Assembly: GCF_000019525.1 (NCBI RefSeq)
Contig: NC_010506.1
Location: 62,001-126,000, forward strand
Length of the DNA stretch: 64,000 nucleotides
Direction of reading: 5' to 3'
Source of the DNA: Shewanella woodyi ATCC 51908
GTDB taxonomy: Bacteria > Pseudomonadota > Gammaproteobacteria > Enterobacterales > Shewanellaceae
The notes beneath the pieces are model-generated. The model searched no databases. It saw only the letters and a list, made by a program, of their open reading frames with translations, and was not told where the DNA came from. Shown one piece after another: positions 45,595-53,862 of this stretch (position 1 is its first letter; the number at the start of each line of letters is the position of its first letter). Both the position numbers and the translations under genes were made by a program.

Positions 45595-46974
45595 ATGAGC
45601 CAGAGTAATAAAGAGCTAAAACCCCTTCCATCAGCCGTTTCTGTGCTTATTGTTGACGATGAGCCCGGAATGCGCAGCTTTTTGAAAAAAGCCCTCTCGA
45701 AAAAGTTTGCCTTAGTCGAGACCGCTTCCAGCGTTGAAGATGCTGAGCAGCTACGAAGTCGCTGCCATTTTGATCTACTTATTGTTGATATTCGCCTGCC
45801 TGGACGTTCAGGAATTGAGTGGCATGAAGCCTTAAATGATCAGGAGCGCCGCTCAGATATCATCTTTATGACGGGTTACGCCGATATGGATGTTGCCATT
45901 AAAGCGCTGCGAGCAGGTGCTTCAGACTTTATTATGAAGCCATTTCATTTAGAGCAGATGATGAAGGCGGTTGATCGCTGCATCGAACGGCGTCTACTTA
46001 AGCGTGAAAACCTGATGCTTAGGCGCGAGGTCTCTATAGGTCAATCCTCTACCATCATAGGCAGCAGTGATGCTATGCAGGAGGTGAAACACATTATTGA
46101 GCGTGTGGCGCCAACCAATGCGGTTATTTTGATTGAAGGTGAATCAGGCACAGGTAAAGAGCTGGTTGCCAGACAGCTGCATCTGCTTAGTGGAAGGCAG
46201 GGCCCCTTTGTTCCCGTTAACTGTGGTGCTATCGCGCCTGAGCTACTTGAAAGTGAGTTGTTCGGCCATTGTGCTGGGGCATTTACTGGTGCTAAAGGCA
46301 ATCGTGAAGGTCTATTTAGTTTTGCCTCTGGCGGCACTATTTTTCTTGACGAGATTGGCGAGATGCCACTTAAGATGCAAACCGCACTGTTGCGCGTACT
46401 TGAGCAGAGAACCATCCGGCCTGTAGGCAGTGAAAAAGAGACCAATATTGATGTCCGGGTATTGGCTGCCACAAATAGAAAATTGGCTGAAGAGGTTGAG
46501 GCTGGCCATTTCAGACGCGATCTCTACTATCGACTCAATGTGCTCGATATCTTAATTCCTCCTTTGCGAGAGAGACCCGAAGATGTGGTGGAGTTGACGC
46601 ATCACTTCACCCGCCAACTTGCGTCTGAGCTTGGGGTGAAGGAGGTGGTCTGGAGCCATGAAGATATGCTAAAGCTACAGCAGCATGAGTGGCCGGGTAA
46701 TATCCGTGAGTTAAGGAATATGATTGAACGCTGTATTTTACTTGGCAAACCCCCGGCTGAGTATTGGAAGCAGCAGCCAAAAGCCGAAGTGGTAGGTGAG
46801 TCGGGTTATCCGCTCAATTGGTGCCTTAAAGAGGTCGAAAAGCACCATGTGACTCAGGTTGTCGATGCTCATAATGGTAATAAATCTGCGGCAGCAAGGG
46901 ATCTTGGTGTTTCTAGAAAGACCCTAGATAGAAAGTATAAAGAGTGGTTTGACAGTGAAAGTGCCGGAGAATAA
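45595..46974 (+). CDS. NtrC-family sigma-54-dependent response regulator
   Basis: This 459-residue protein has a receiver domain (acidic pocket DD at 21-22, phospho-acceptor Asp65 in IVDIRLPG, Lys in FIMKPF). A AAA+ domain follows with Walker A GESGTGKE (about 182-189), the sigma-54-contacting GAFTGA (228-233), Walker B TIFLDEIGE and the arginine-finger region. A C-terminal Fis-type HTH (NGNKSAAARDLGVSRKTLDRK) ends it. It should activate sigma-54 promoters when phosphorylated. The kinase gene follows after 4 bases. The sigma-54 promoter next door makes the tup operon the likely target. ATG 45595 follows AAGAAG. Confidence 0.95.
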   Translation: MSQSNKELKPLPSAVSVLIVDDEPGMRSFLKKALSKKFALVETASSVEDAEQLRSRCHFDLLIVDIRLPGRSGIEWHEALNDQERRSDIIFMTGYADMDVAIKALRAGASDFIMKPFHLEQMMKAVDRCIERRLLKRENLMLRREVSIGQSSTIIGSSDAMQEVKHIIERVAPTNAVILIEGESGTGKELVARQLHLLSGRQGPFVPVNCGAIAPELLESELFGHCAGAFTGAKGNREGLFSFASGGTIFLDEIGEMPLKMQTALLRVLEQRTIRPVGSEKETNIDVRVLAATNRKLAEEVEAGHFRRDLYYRLNVLDILIPPLRERPEDVVELTHHFTRQLASELGVKEVVWSHEDMLKLQQHEWPGNIRELRNMIERCILLGKPPAEYWKQQPKAEVVGESGYPLNWCLKEVEKHHVTQVVDAHNGNKSAAARDLGVSRKTLDRKYKEWFDSESAGE

Positions 46975-46978
46975 TAGG

Positions 46979-49096
46979 ATGTCTTTCTTCCCACGAATTT
47001 TTGGCATTAACTGGCAGCAGATGCAGGCAAAGGTGCGTTATCGCATCTTGATTTTAACCTTGCTCCCGATATTGTTAACCTTGGTAAGCTTAGTGTTTAT
47101 CACCATCTACTGGAACATTAGCTACACGGGCAAGCAGCTGTTTATGAAGGTGAAAGCTGATCTTACTGTTGCCAATAACACCTTAATTTCAGTGCAGCGC
47201 AGTCAAGAGAAGCAGCTTGAGATGGTGATGGAATCTTGGCCATTTCAAAATGACTTTAGATTGTTTTCCGGCACTAAACAAAAATATAGAGATGAGATAG
47301 ATAGTTTACTCGAAGAGCGAAAAGAGCAGCTTAATTTAGACTTTTTACGGTTAGTGAGTGTCTCTGAAGCGGCAGCCGATCCCGATCTTCGTCAGATGTT
47401 GCAGCGAGTGAATGGGGTCACTCCCTTTTCTGGGTTGATGGTGTTATCACCGGAGCGTCTAGCCAGAATTGATCCTGAGTTGGTTAAGCTTGCCAGTATC
47501 CCCCTTGTTGAAACGCCTAGATCTCAAAAGCCAAGTAAGAGTGTGGAGGAGCGGGGGATGTTGAGCCGTAGCCTGCTCCCTGTGCCCGATGCACATGGTA
47601 ATGTCTCCTGGTATCTCGATGGCGGTATTTTATTTAATCGCGATATCCGTATTGTCGATCATATTCGCGATCTGGTTTATGACAAGGGCACACTTCCTGA
47701 ACGCTCTATAGGTACTGTCACTATCTTCCTCGACAATACCCGCATTAGCACCAATGTACCGCTGCACTTTTTCCCCCAAGGCGATCAATCCGTTGGTCGA
47801 GCCTTAGGTAGCTTGGTCTCTGAGGAGGTGAAGTCAAAAGTGTTAACTCAGGGGATGCTTTGGGTCGATCGCGCTTTTGTATTTAATGATTGGTTTATCT
47901 CGGCTTATGCGCCCCTTGAAGATGTGCAGGGCAAGCGAGTTGGCATGATCTACACAGGATTTTCAGAATCGCCTTTTATCCATAATTATCTACTGAATAT
48001 TATCGAATTAGGTACCATCTTGATGTTGGTACTGCTGGTATCGGGACTGTTGGTTTATCGAGGGGCGTACAGTTTACTTCAGCCTATTGAGCGTATTCAC
48101 CATGTTGTTAAGGCGGTGCAGTCGGGACGTAACTTACGTATTGGCTCACTAGGGCTAGAGCGTGACAATGAGCTATCCAATTTGGCGGAGCAGTTTGATC
48201 GCATGTTGGATCTGCTGCAGAAGCGTAATACTCAGATCCAAGCGGCAGCAGAGCAGCTTGAGGTGAAGGTGGAGGAGCGCACGCGCAGTCTTCAGGAGAA
48301 GACGGTTGAGCTACAAAATAACGTCGAGCTGTTAAATGAAACCAGACAGCAGTTGGTGACCAATGAAAAGCTTACCGCTTTGGGTGAGTTAACGGCGGGT
48401 ATCGCCCATGAGATCAATAACCCAACAGCGGTTATCTTGGGAAATATGGAGCTGCTTAAGTTTGAATTGGGACAGAACGCCGATTGTGTTGAGGAGGAGA
48501 TCGAGCTGGTTATCCAGCAGGTGGGACGAATTAGCACTATTATTCGTAGTCTTCTGCAGTACAGCCGACCAGGAGAGTTCAATGCGCCTTTAGAGATGCA
48601 TCAACTCACCCCTATTATCGAAGAGATGTTGGTGTTGGTTAGGCACTCGATTAAGGAGCAGAAGGTGGTGCTGACTCAGGAGCTCAATGCCAGTTACCCC
48701 ATTGAGGTTAATCGTCCTCAGCTGCTTCAAGTATTGATTAATTTAGTGGTCAATGCTGCCCATGCGATGAATGAAGATGGACGCATCTGGATACGCACCT
48801 ATGACTGGGTTGTGAAGGATGAGCCTATTGGTGTGAAGATAGAGGTGGAAGATGAAGGTAAGGGGATCCCTAAGGAGCAACTTAATCGTATCTTCGATCC
48901 TTTTTATACCACCAGAGCCGATGGGACAGGATTAGGCTTGTCTCTGAGTTACGGGATCATCAAGCGTATTGGTGGCACCATAGAAGTGAGCTCCACCGTG
49001 GGCAAGGGGACGCTATTTACCATAGGTCTCTACCATAAAGCTAAAGAAGATCAGAATGACACCCCCTACAAAGGGCTGCATTTTAACGAGAGTTGA
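46979..49096 (+). CDS. Membrane sensor histidine kinase with Cache-like sensor
   Basis: This 705-residue kinase has TM1 (about 22-44), a periplasmic domain of about 290 residues resembling a Cache sensor, and TM2 (about 338-360). A HAMP region (SLLQPIERIHHVVKAVQSG), a coiled coil, HisKA with the phospho-acceptor His477 in TAGIAHEINNP, and HATPase_c with N (VNAAHAMNED), G1 (VEDEGKGIP) and G2 (DGTGLGLSLS) boxes follow. It should phosphorylate the preceding regulator. The signal is unknown. An oxyanion such as tungstate or molybdate, or a linked metabolite, would fit the neighbourhood. ATG 46979 has GGAG upstream. A TTG ten codons earlier is less likely. Confidence 0.94.
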   Translation: MSFFPRIFGINWQQMQAKVRYRILILTLLPILLTLVSLVFITIYWNISYTGKQLFMKVKADLTVANNTLISVQRSQEKQLEMVMESWPFQNDFRLFSGTKQKYRDEIDSLLEERKEQLNLDFLRLVSVSEAAADPDLRQMLQRVNGVTPFSGLMVLSPERLARIDPELVKLASIPLVETPRSQKPSKSVEERGMLSRSLLPVPDAHGNVSWYLDGGILFNRDIRIVDHIRDLVYDKGTLPERSIGTVTIFLDNTRISTNVPLHFFPQGDQSVGRALGSLVSEEVKSKVLTQGMLWVDRAFVFNDWFISAYAPLEDVQGKRVGMIYTGFSESPFIHNYLLNIIELGTILMLVLLVSGLLVYRGAYSLLQPIERIHHVVKAVQSGRNLRIGSLGLERDNELSNLAEQFDRMLDLLQKRNTQIQAAAEQLEVKVEERTRSLQEKTVELQNNVELLNETRQQLVTNEKLTALGELTAGIAHEINNPTAVILGNMELLKFELGQNADCVEEEIELVIQQVGRISTIIRSLLQYSRPGEFNAPLEMHQLTPIIEEMLVLVRHSIKEQKVVLTQELNASYPIEVNRPQLLQVLINLVVNAAHAMNEDGRIWIRTYDWVVKDEPIGVKIEVEDEGKGIPKEQLNRIFDPFYTTRADGTGLGLSLSYGIIKRIGGTIEVSSTVGKGTLFTIGLYHKAKEDQNDTPYKGLHFNES

Positions 49097-49116
49097 TGCT
49101 GGGCTGATTGCTAGGC

Positions 49117-49259
49117 AAAAAAATGCCGGGAAAATTAAATCCCGGCTATAAGAGTGTGTGAGCAATGTCTTGCAGAGAGAACTAGTTCAAAAATTACTAA
49201 AATAAGTCAACAGAGATGAAGTGCTTCGTTATCTTATTTCTGAGTAGTTCTTGGAACGC
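49117..49259 (-). ncRNA. ryhB: RyhB-like sRNA, copy 1
   Basis: The minus strand holds GACATTGCTCACACACTCTT, matching the conserved RyhB core (GACATTGCTCACATTGCTTC in E. coli), next to a GCCGGG/CCCGGC terminator with T7 (49123-49117). The promoter is TTGCCA (49294-49289), a 17-base spacer and TACTAT (49271-49266), overlapped by a Fur box. The predicted length is about 143 nt. RyhB represses iron-using proteins under iron limitation. The core differs from copy 2 just 5' of the seed (TGCAAGACATTG rather than AAGCACGACATTG). Confidence 0.88.
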
Positions 49260-49261
49260 AT

Positions 49262-49280
49262 GCAAATAGTAATCATTATC
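49262..49280. promoter_or_regulatory. Fur box of RyhB copy 1
   Basis: GCAAATAGTAATCATTATC matches the 19-bp Fur consensus at about 15 positions and covers the -10 box and part of the spacer, so Fe-Fur would block transcription. Confidence 0.85.
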
Positions 49281-49432
49281 ATTTGGGTTGGCAAGTCTTT
49301 TTGTTCACTTTTTTTACTTTTCTGTTAAGTTACTGAATAAAATAGCTTTACGTTATAGCCTTTAGCAACAAGCTTGGCTTGTTGTGGGGAATGCTGTGGA
49401 TGACCAGTGGATCTTTAAGCTGAAATTTAGAC

Positions 49433-49596
49433 AAAAAAATGCCGGGAAAATAATATCCCGGCTATAAGAGTGTGTGAGCAATGTCGTGCTTTGCAAACTC
49501 GTTATACATAACCCGACAAGAATCTGAAGGGAGCGAACAATAACCAGAGATGAAGTGTTTATTAGTTCAGTTATGTATTAAGAGTTTTTGGAACGC
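49433..49596 (-). ncRNA. ryhB: RyhB-like sRNA, copy 2
   Basis: The minus strand has AAAGCACGACATTGCTCACA, identical over 20 bases to the core of E. coli RyhB, then CACTCTTATAGCCGGG and an intrinsic terminator (CCCGGC stem, T7 at 49439-49433). The promoter is TTGCCA (49631-49626), 17 bases, TACTAT (49608-49603), again covered by a Fur box. The predicted length is about 164 nt. The 5' part differs strongly from copy 1 except in the first bases and CACTTCATCTCTG, so the pair is an old duplication with conserved promoter, seed and terminator. Confidence 0.92.
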
Positions 49597-49598
49597 AT

Positions 49599-49617
49599 GC
49601 AAATAGTAATCATTATC
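49599..49617. promoter_or_regulatory. Fur box of RyhB copy 2
   Basis: It is the same 19 bases (GCAAATAGTAATCATTATC) as in copy 1, again over the -10 element. Confidence 0.87.
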
Positions 49618-49662
49618 ATTTGAGCTGGCAAGTTTTTAATTACCATTTATCCAATCTTTACA

Positions 49663-50127
49663 TTAGGCCACTAATGACTTTTGTAAGCTTATTTTATTAA
49701 GTTCTAATTTATCAGTGTCTTGCTTAAGATTGGTGATCTGATATTGGTTTGAAATAAGCATCTTAAGCATGGAGGTAAAGCGATTTAAGGTTTTTACCTC
49801 AATCTGATGGTAGCCCTGCTCTTTCGCCCAACGCTCTTGAGTTTGTAGTAGCTGCTTTGCTAAACCTAAGCCTCTGAACTCAGGTAAGATCCCGCCCAAC
49901 CAGCTGTAGAACTGGCCATTATCACGTTCATATCCCAGTTTAAACCCAGCAACTTCTCCCTCAACCTTGATAAACAATGCCAACATTGGCTTGTCTGATA
50001 GGCGTGTTTGATACTCTGTCATTGGGTAAGCGTTATCAAATTCAGGGATCGCTTGATTAAGCTCCATAAGGCTTTGTAACAACTCTGGAGTGACTATGGT
50101 TGCTTGCACTATTTCAACTTGATACAT
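49663..50127 (-). CDS. GNAT family N-acetyltransferase
   Basis: This 154-residue protein has the GNAT acetyl-CoA site LGGILPEFRGLGLAKQLL (motif A, Q/RxxGxG/A-like) preceded by VAGFKLGYE. The ending EVKTLNRFTSMLKMLISNQYQI is typical of the fold. The substrate is unknown. It lies about 30 bases from the Fur-controlled RyhB promoter region and is transcribed in the same direction, upstream of both RNAs, so read-through from it into ryhB copy 2 is possible. No terminator was seen between them. Confidence 0.82.
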   Translation of the reverse strand: MYQVEIVQATIVTPELLQSLMELNQAIPEFDNAYPMTEYQTRLSDKPMLALFIKVEGEVAGFKLGYERDNGQFYSWLGGILPEFRGLGLAKQLLQTQERWAKEQGYHQIEVKTLNRFTSMLKMLISNQYQITNLKQDTDKLELNKISLQKSLVA

Positions 50128-50334
50128 CTTGATTCTCTCTGTTTAGCTAGATGCAAAAGAACATTAGCCAGCCATGAAATTGGAAAGGCGGCTATTTTAG
50201 TTGAAGCTTGGGTATAAAAACAACTGGTCTGTCCAGTATTTTTGAGGAAATTTTACACAAAATTGAGAGGGGGCTCGCTAAGCAATTAATTAGCAAGCAT
50301 TAACGGTGTAATGCTTGCTTGGTCGTGTTGGCGC

Positions 50335-51006
50335 TTAGGCTAAGTTTTGTTGGTCACCAGTAGCCTGAGATGGATTAACTATCTTCTGCTCGAGTATTTT
50401 TAGCAAAACGCCGTAGGCAGGCAAGAATAGGCCTAAGCTGACAATCAGTTTAAATCCATAATCTACCGTTGCGATTTCGGGCCAGTGCTGAGCCATAAAG
50501 GCATCAGTTGAAGCGTAAAAGGCCAGAGCGAAAAAGACAATCGTATCTACCAGATTGCCTATTAAGGTTGAAGCTGCTGGAGCTACCCACCAAGAGCGAG
50601 TATCTCTGAGTTTTGCAAATACAGTGATATCCATTAATTGACCGACTAAGTAGGCGGCAAAACTGGCAAAGGCGATACGAAATACAAAGGTATTAAATTC
50701 AGATAGTGAACTTAGTCCTTGAAAGCTGCCTTGATGAAAGAGTACTCCCATTAGGTAGGAGATAAGCAGCGCTGGCAGCATCGCCTTGAGGATAATGCGC
50801 CGTGCCGGACTTTGGCCAAATATTCTGACGGTCAGATCCGTTGCCAAATACACAAATGGAAAGCTAAATGCGCCCCAAGTGGTATGAAACCCAAAGATCT
50901 GAAAGGGCAGTTGAACCAAGTAATTACTGGCGCAAATAATGGAGATATGGAAGCCGACGAGCAACAATAGTGCACGACGGACCTGTGTGGTCGTTAAGGT
51001 TAACAT
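50335..51006 (-). CDS. yhhQ: YhhQ/VUT family queuosine precursor transporter
   Basis: This 223-residue inner-membrane protein has about six transmembrane helices and the family patterns ASNYLVQLPF, FPFVYLATDLTVRIFG, AAYLVGQLMDITVF and STLIGNLVDTIVFF. The E. coli YhhQ imports preQ0 and preQ1 for queuosine tRNA modification. Start ATG 51006 has AAAAAGG seven bases upstream. That Shine-Dalgarno lies within a possible preQ1-I riboswitch. A GCAAGCATTA/TAATGCTTGC hairpin lies just after the stop. Confidence 0.9.
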   Translation of the reverse strand: MLTLTTTQVRRALLLLVGFHISIICASNYLVQLPFQIFGFHTTWGAFSFPFVYLATDLTVRIFGQSPARRIILKAMLPALLISYLMGVLFHQGSFQGLSSLSEFNTFVFRIAFASFAAYLVGQLMDITVFAKLRDTRSWWVAPAASTLIGNLVDTIVFFALAFYASTDAFMAQHWPEIATVDYGFKLIVSLGLFLPAYGVLLKILEQKIVNPSQATGDQQNLA

Positions 51007-51011
51007 CTTGT

Positions 51012-51058
51012 GGCCTTTTTAATTACGTTTTCACGGTCGCGGGGTGAGGGAACCCGCT
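51012..51058 (-). promoter_or_regulatory. Possible preQ1-I riboswitch before yhhQ
   Basis: On the minus strand GCGGG-TTCCCTCAC-CCCGC forms a five-base-pair stem (51057-51053 with 51043-51039), with the GGUUC...ACCC loop layout of preQ1-I aptamers. The tail AAAAAGG holds an AGG that can pair with CCT of the loop as the pseudoknot helix, and is also the ribosome-binding site of yhhQ. The tail is longer than usual, with an inserted CGT-GAAA-ACG hairpin. The transported substrate makes a preQ1 switch plausible. The long insert keeps this tentative. Confidence 0.4.
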
Positions 51059-51288
51059 GTTGCATATAACTTGTTTGAATTTCGGTGGCGATAATGAATG
51101 ATTAAGTCGCTTCGGATCCTGTTAAGGGCGAAGAATTATAGAGATCTTTTCGTGAGTGACAAGTGCATTTTTAAGATACTCATCAAAAATGGATAAATTG
51201 TTCTAAAATTAGGTGACGGTATTCCCTGACTATCTATTGATTGGCACTGAGTACTTTTAGATTAACGAGAGCGCGCTAACTCTCAACA

Positions 51289-52047
51289 ATGGCCTATAAC
51301 AATATAATGAATAGACTAAAAATCTACTTGTTCATACTCTGCTCAAGCTGGGTTTCTCCTCAGTTAATGGCAACCCCTCAAACCATACAGGTCGCGACTG
51401 AGTCTTGGCTTGGTTACACCAATGAAGATGGAACTGGATTCTACTTCGATATCTTAAAACATGTTTTTCCACAAAAGGATTGGACGCTTGAGATAGACAT
51501 AGCTCCCTTTTCCAGAGTCAGGTACCTGCTCAATCATGAACGTGCCGATATAGCGTTAGGCTTCTATGTGGGTGATAAAACGAAGGCGCTATATAGTGAA
51601 CATGCGGTTGAGGTTGATAGTGTCGATGTTGCGTTAACACCTGAAATGGCACAGATATGGGAGGGGGTTAATAGCCTCTCTTTTAAAAAAGTGCAGGCGT
51701 TGCTGGCCTATCGCTACGATGAGTTTATTGATGTTCCCATGTATTACGAGGAGAGCAGCAACTTATTGGATATGCTTAATCGAGTTAATCGGGGTCGGAT
51801 AGATGCGGTACTGGACTATAAGCCAGCTATGCTAGCGAAAGCTGCAAAATTGGCTCAGCCCAGACAATTCGTGATTATTGAGAATATATTTCAAGCCGAG
51901 ATCTATTTTGTGTTTGCCCAAAACAGTAAGGGAGCGCTATTAAAAGCTCACTTCGATATTGAGCTACAAAAAATGATCGACAGTGGTGAGCTAGATAGAC
52001 TATTCCAGCAGTATATGGGTCAGGAGGCCAGCAGACTTTTGCGTTAG
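51289..52047 (+). CDS. Periplasmic substrate-binding protein, family 3-like
   Basis: This 252-residue protein has a signal peptide (ending near QLMA/TPQ, residue 29) and a solute-binding fold (IQVATESWLGYTNEDGTGFYFDIL...YLLNHERADIALGF). This resembles family 3 amino-acid binding proteins often called HisJ-like or bacterial extracellular SBP_bac_3. No permease or ATPase is adjacent. Orphan proteins of this type may work with sensors or unlinked transporters. ATG 51289 or ATG 51307 could be the start. The former gives a slightly long n-region. Confidence 0.78.
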   Translation: MAYNNIMNRLKIYLFILCSSWVSPQLMATPQTIQVATESWLGYTNEDGTGFYFDILKHVFPQKDWTLEIDIAPFSRVRYLLNHERADIALGFYVGDKTKALYSEHAVEVDSVDVALTPEMAQIWEGVNSLSFKKVQALLAYRYDEFIDVPMYYEESSNLLDMLNRVNRGRIDAVLDYKPAMLAKAAKLAQPRQFVIIENIFQAEIYFVFAQNSKGALLKAHFDIELQKMIDSGELDRLFQQYMGQEASRLLR

Positions 52048-52094
52048 ATACCAATCAGTACAAAGATTTGATCGCTCTATGCTAATTGGTATTA
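52048..52094. repeat. 47-bp compact ATACCAATCAGTA repeat filling a convergent gap
   Basis: ATACCAATCAGTACAAAGAT (52048) and TAATTGGTATTA (52083-52094) are inverted ends. The inner TTTGATCGCTC matches the end of the 629-bp element at 9499. It begins one base after the binding-protein stop and its last three bases are the menF stop codon. Confidence 0.7.
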
Positions 52095-53462
52095 AAGCTC
52101 GGTAAGAATTGAGAGTATGGTGGTGAGTTTATTCTCCAGCTCTATCCACTCAGAGTCGGCCTCAGATCCTGACACTATGCCTGCTCCAGCAAACAAGTTG
52201 ATACGACCAGGTTCGATTAGCGCGCTGCGAATCGCCACAGCAAATTCACTCTCGTACTTGTTAAAGTAACCACATGCCCCCGCATACCAACCTCTGGCAT
52301 AGCCTTCACTTTGGCGAATAAAACTCATGGCAGGCTCTTTGGGTAAACCACCAACTGCCGGTGTTGGATGTAGCGCTTGAAGTAACTGAAAGTCATCAAC
52401 CCCAGGCTTTAACTCCGCACGAATTGAGCGATGAAGGTGCTGAATGTGACTGAGCTTAAACACTTTAGGAATGCTCTCTGCACCCACATAATTACTCAGA
52501 GGTGTTAGCGCATCGACAATATGATCTTTGACCAATCGGTTCTCATGGCTATTCTTATTATCTTCCATCAGTGTCTGAGCAAGCACCTTGTCCTCTTCAA
52601 GGTTCAAACCTCTGGTAGTGGTGCCTGCCAGAGCCTCGGTGAATAGCTCTCTTTGTCTACGCCGATATAACCGCTCCGGAGTACAGGAGATAAAGGTGCT
52701 ATCGGGACTAAACTGAAAGCCAAACTGAAAACTGTTTTTATTCCGCCCTTGCCAACAAGCAAGTAGCATCCAAGGATCGACAGGTTGATTTATCTCAAGT
52801 TGAGTTAAACGGGAGAGCACAACCTTAGGGGTCTCTTGGATAAACTTTTGATGAGTGACCTGATTAACCAGTTCAGTCCAGCGGTAGCGGTCTGGTCGAT
52901 CGCTACGACTTAAGATATTTATCTTGTTTGGTGGTGGTAGAGGCTTTGGAGAAGCAAGCTGAGCTAAGCTCGTCATGGCCTGATCGCGTTCTGATTCGGC
53001 GTTACCCGTTTCGCAGTTTAGGTTTACCAGCAGCTTGTAGTCGTTACCATGACGCCTAAGCTCGACCCGAGGAAGGACAAAGTGGGCACGGCCAAATTCA
53101 GGCCAACACTCTGTGGTTCTATCGAAAGCAACGCCACCGTAATAACGGATATCTTGATTGTTTGAGAGCGCTCTTTGCTTCTGATATTCAATAGAGAGTT
53201 GATTATCATCAATATTATCTGCGTAGAAGAAATCTTTACAGCAACCGATCGCTGCCACTTCCTCTTCCGTGTCTCTGCCCTTCCAATAGATCCTTGGGTA
53301 GCAAGGTTGAGCTGCAAGCCAAGCGATGGCTGGAACAGGCTTAATAGACACAGACAGTTGAATGATAGGATCGCTTTGTGTTTGAAATTTGAGTTGTTTT
53401 AAAGTGTCAGTAAGAGAGGCAATAGCCTGTGACAACGAGTAGACAGCCAATTCAAACTCCAA
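52092..53462 (-). CDS. menF: Isochorismate synthase MenF
   Basis: This 456-residue enzyme converts chorismate to isochorismate for menaquinone. The chorismate-binding block has LAGTTTRG (residues about 281-288, the switch region), LHPTPAVGGLP and GYARGWYAGACGYF, with the Mg site near SGSEADSEWIELENK. The N-terminal 170 residues are less conserved, as in MenF. EntC is less likely since no siderophore genes are near, and menaquinone is central to Shewanella respiration. Its stop is supplied by a repeat. Confidence 0.9.
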   Translation of the reverse strand: MEFELAVYSLSQAIASLTDTLKQLKFQTQSDPIIQLSVSIKPVPAIAWLAAQPCYPRIYWKGRDTEEEVAAIGCCKDFFYADNIDDNQLSIEYQKQRALSNNQDIRYYGGVAFDRTTECWPEFGRAHFVLPRVELRRHGNDYKLLVNLNCETGNAESERDQAMTSLAQLASPKPLPPPNKINILSRSDRPDRYRWTELVNQVTHQKFIQETPKVVLSRLTQLEINQPVDPWMLLACWQGRNKNSFQFGFQFSPDSTFISCTPERLYRRRQRELFTEALAGTTTRGLNLEEDKVLAQTLMEDNKNSHENRLVKDHIVDALTPLSNYVGAESIPKVFKLSHIQHLHRSIRAELKPGVDDFQLLQALHPTPAVGGLPKEPAMSFIRQSEGYARGWYAGACGYFNKYESEFAVAIRSALIEPGRINLFAGAGIVSGSEADSEWIELENKLTTILSILTEL

Positions 53463-53862
53463 AACATATCAGAAATAACGAAGATTACAGCTAAGGCCAG
53501 ATCCCTAAATAGTGGGGAATAGCAAAGTATCAAGCGTGTGAACAATAATCTTTAACACAAAGTAATGTGCGCGGGAAAAAGTGTCAAGTTGCAGCCTGCC
53601 AAGCTGTGAGGTTAGCCGTAAATTCAACACTGAACCTCCTATTTTGAACGTATTTTCATGAGCTTGGCTATATTCGTTAAGCGTGTTTCTTTTTGTCCAA
53701 AACCCTGTCCATCTTAGACATTTTGTCCTTCTTGTGTTGCCTCTTCCTCAGATAATGTATGAATTAGTCGATCTAGGTTTGTTTTATGATTTTATTTGCT
53801 TGAGCGATAGTGAGTGCTCTTTAAAAATAGCGCCAAATATATCGTTAGGGTTATGAAACTAG
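53463..53862. other. Divergent spacer menF / TonB-receptor gene
   Basis: These 400 bases hold GACATTTTGTCC at 53717-53728, further TTTTTGTCC (53691) and CCTGTCC (53704) half-copies upstream of it, and otherwise AT-rich DNA. No B12, TPP or other riboswitch, no Fur box and no -24/-12 promoter was found on either strand. Confidence 0.55.
53717..53728. promoter_or_regulatory. GACATTTTGTCC motif before the TonB/ECF operon
   Basis: This is an exact copy of the 12-mer at 45488-45499. It is about 135 bases upstream of the receptor ATG, with extra TGTCC half-copies within 30 bases on its left. A shared regulator with the tup operon is inferred. Confidence 0.45.

Noticed and set aside
50281..50325. 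GCAAGCATTA/TAATGCTTGC hairpin after yhhQ as a terminator
   Set aside because: It has a good stem but no T-run on the minus strand. It may protect the 3' end, but the evidence is too weak to list.
53463..53862. Search for a cobalamin or other riboswitch, Fur box or sigma-54 promoter before the TonB-receptor gene
   Set aside because: None could be read. GG-N10-GC pairs are absent in the useful interval, and no B12-box-like segment was found.
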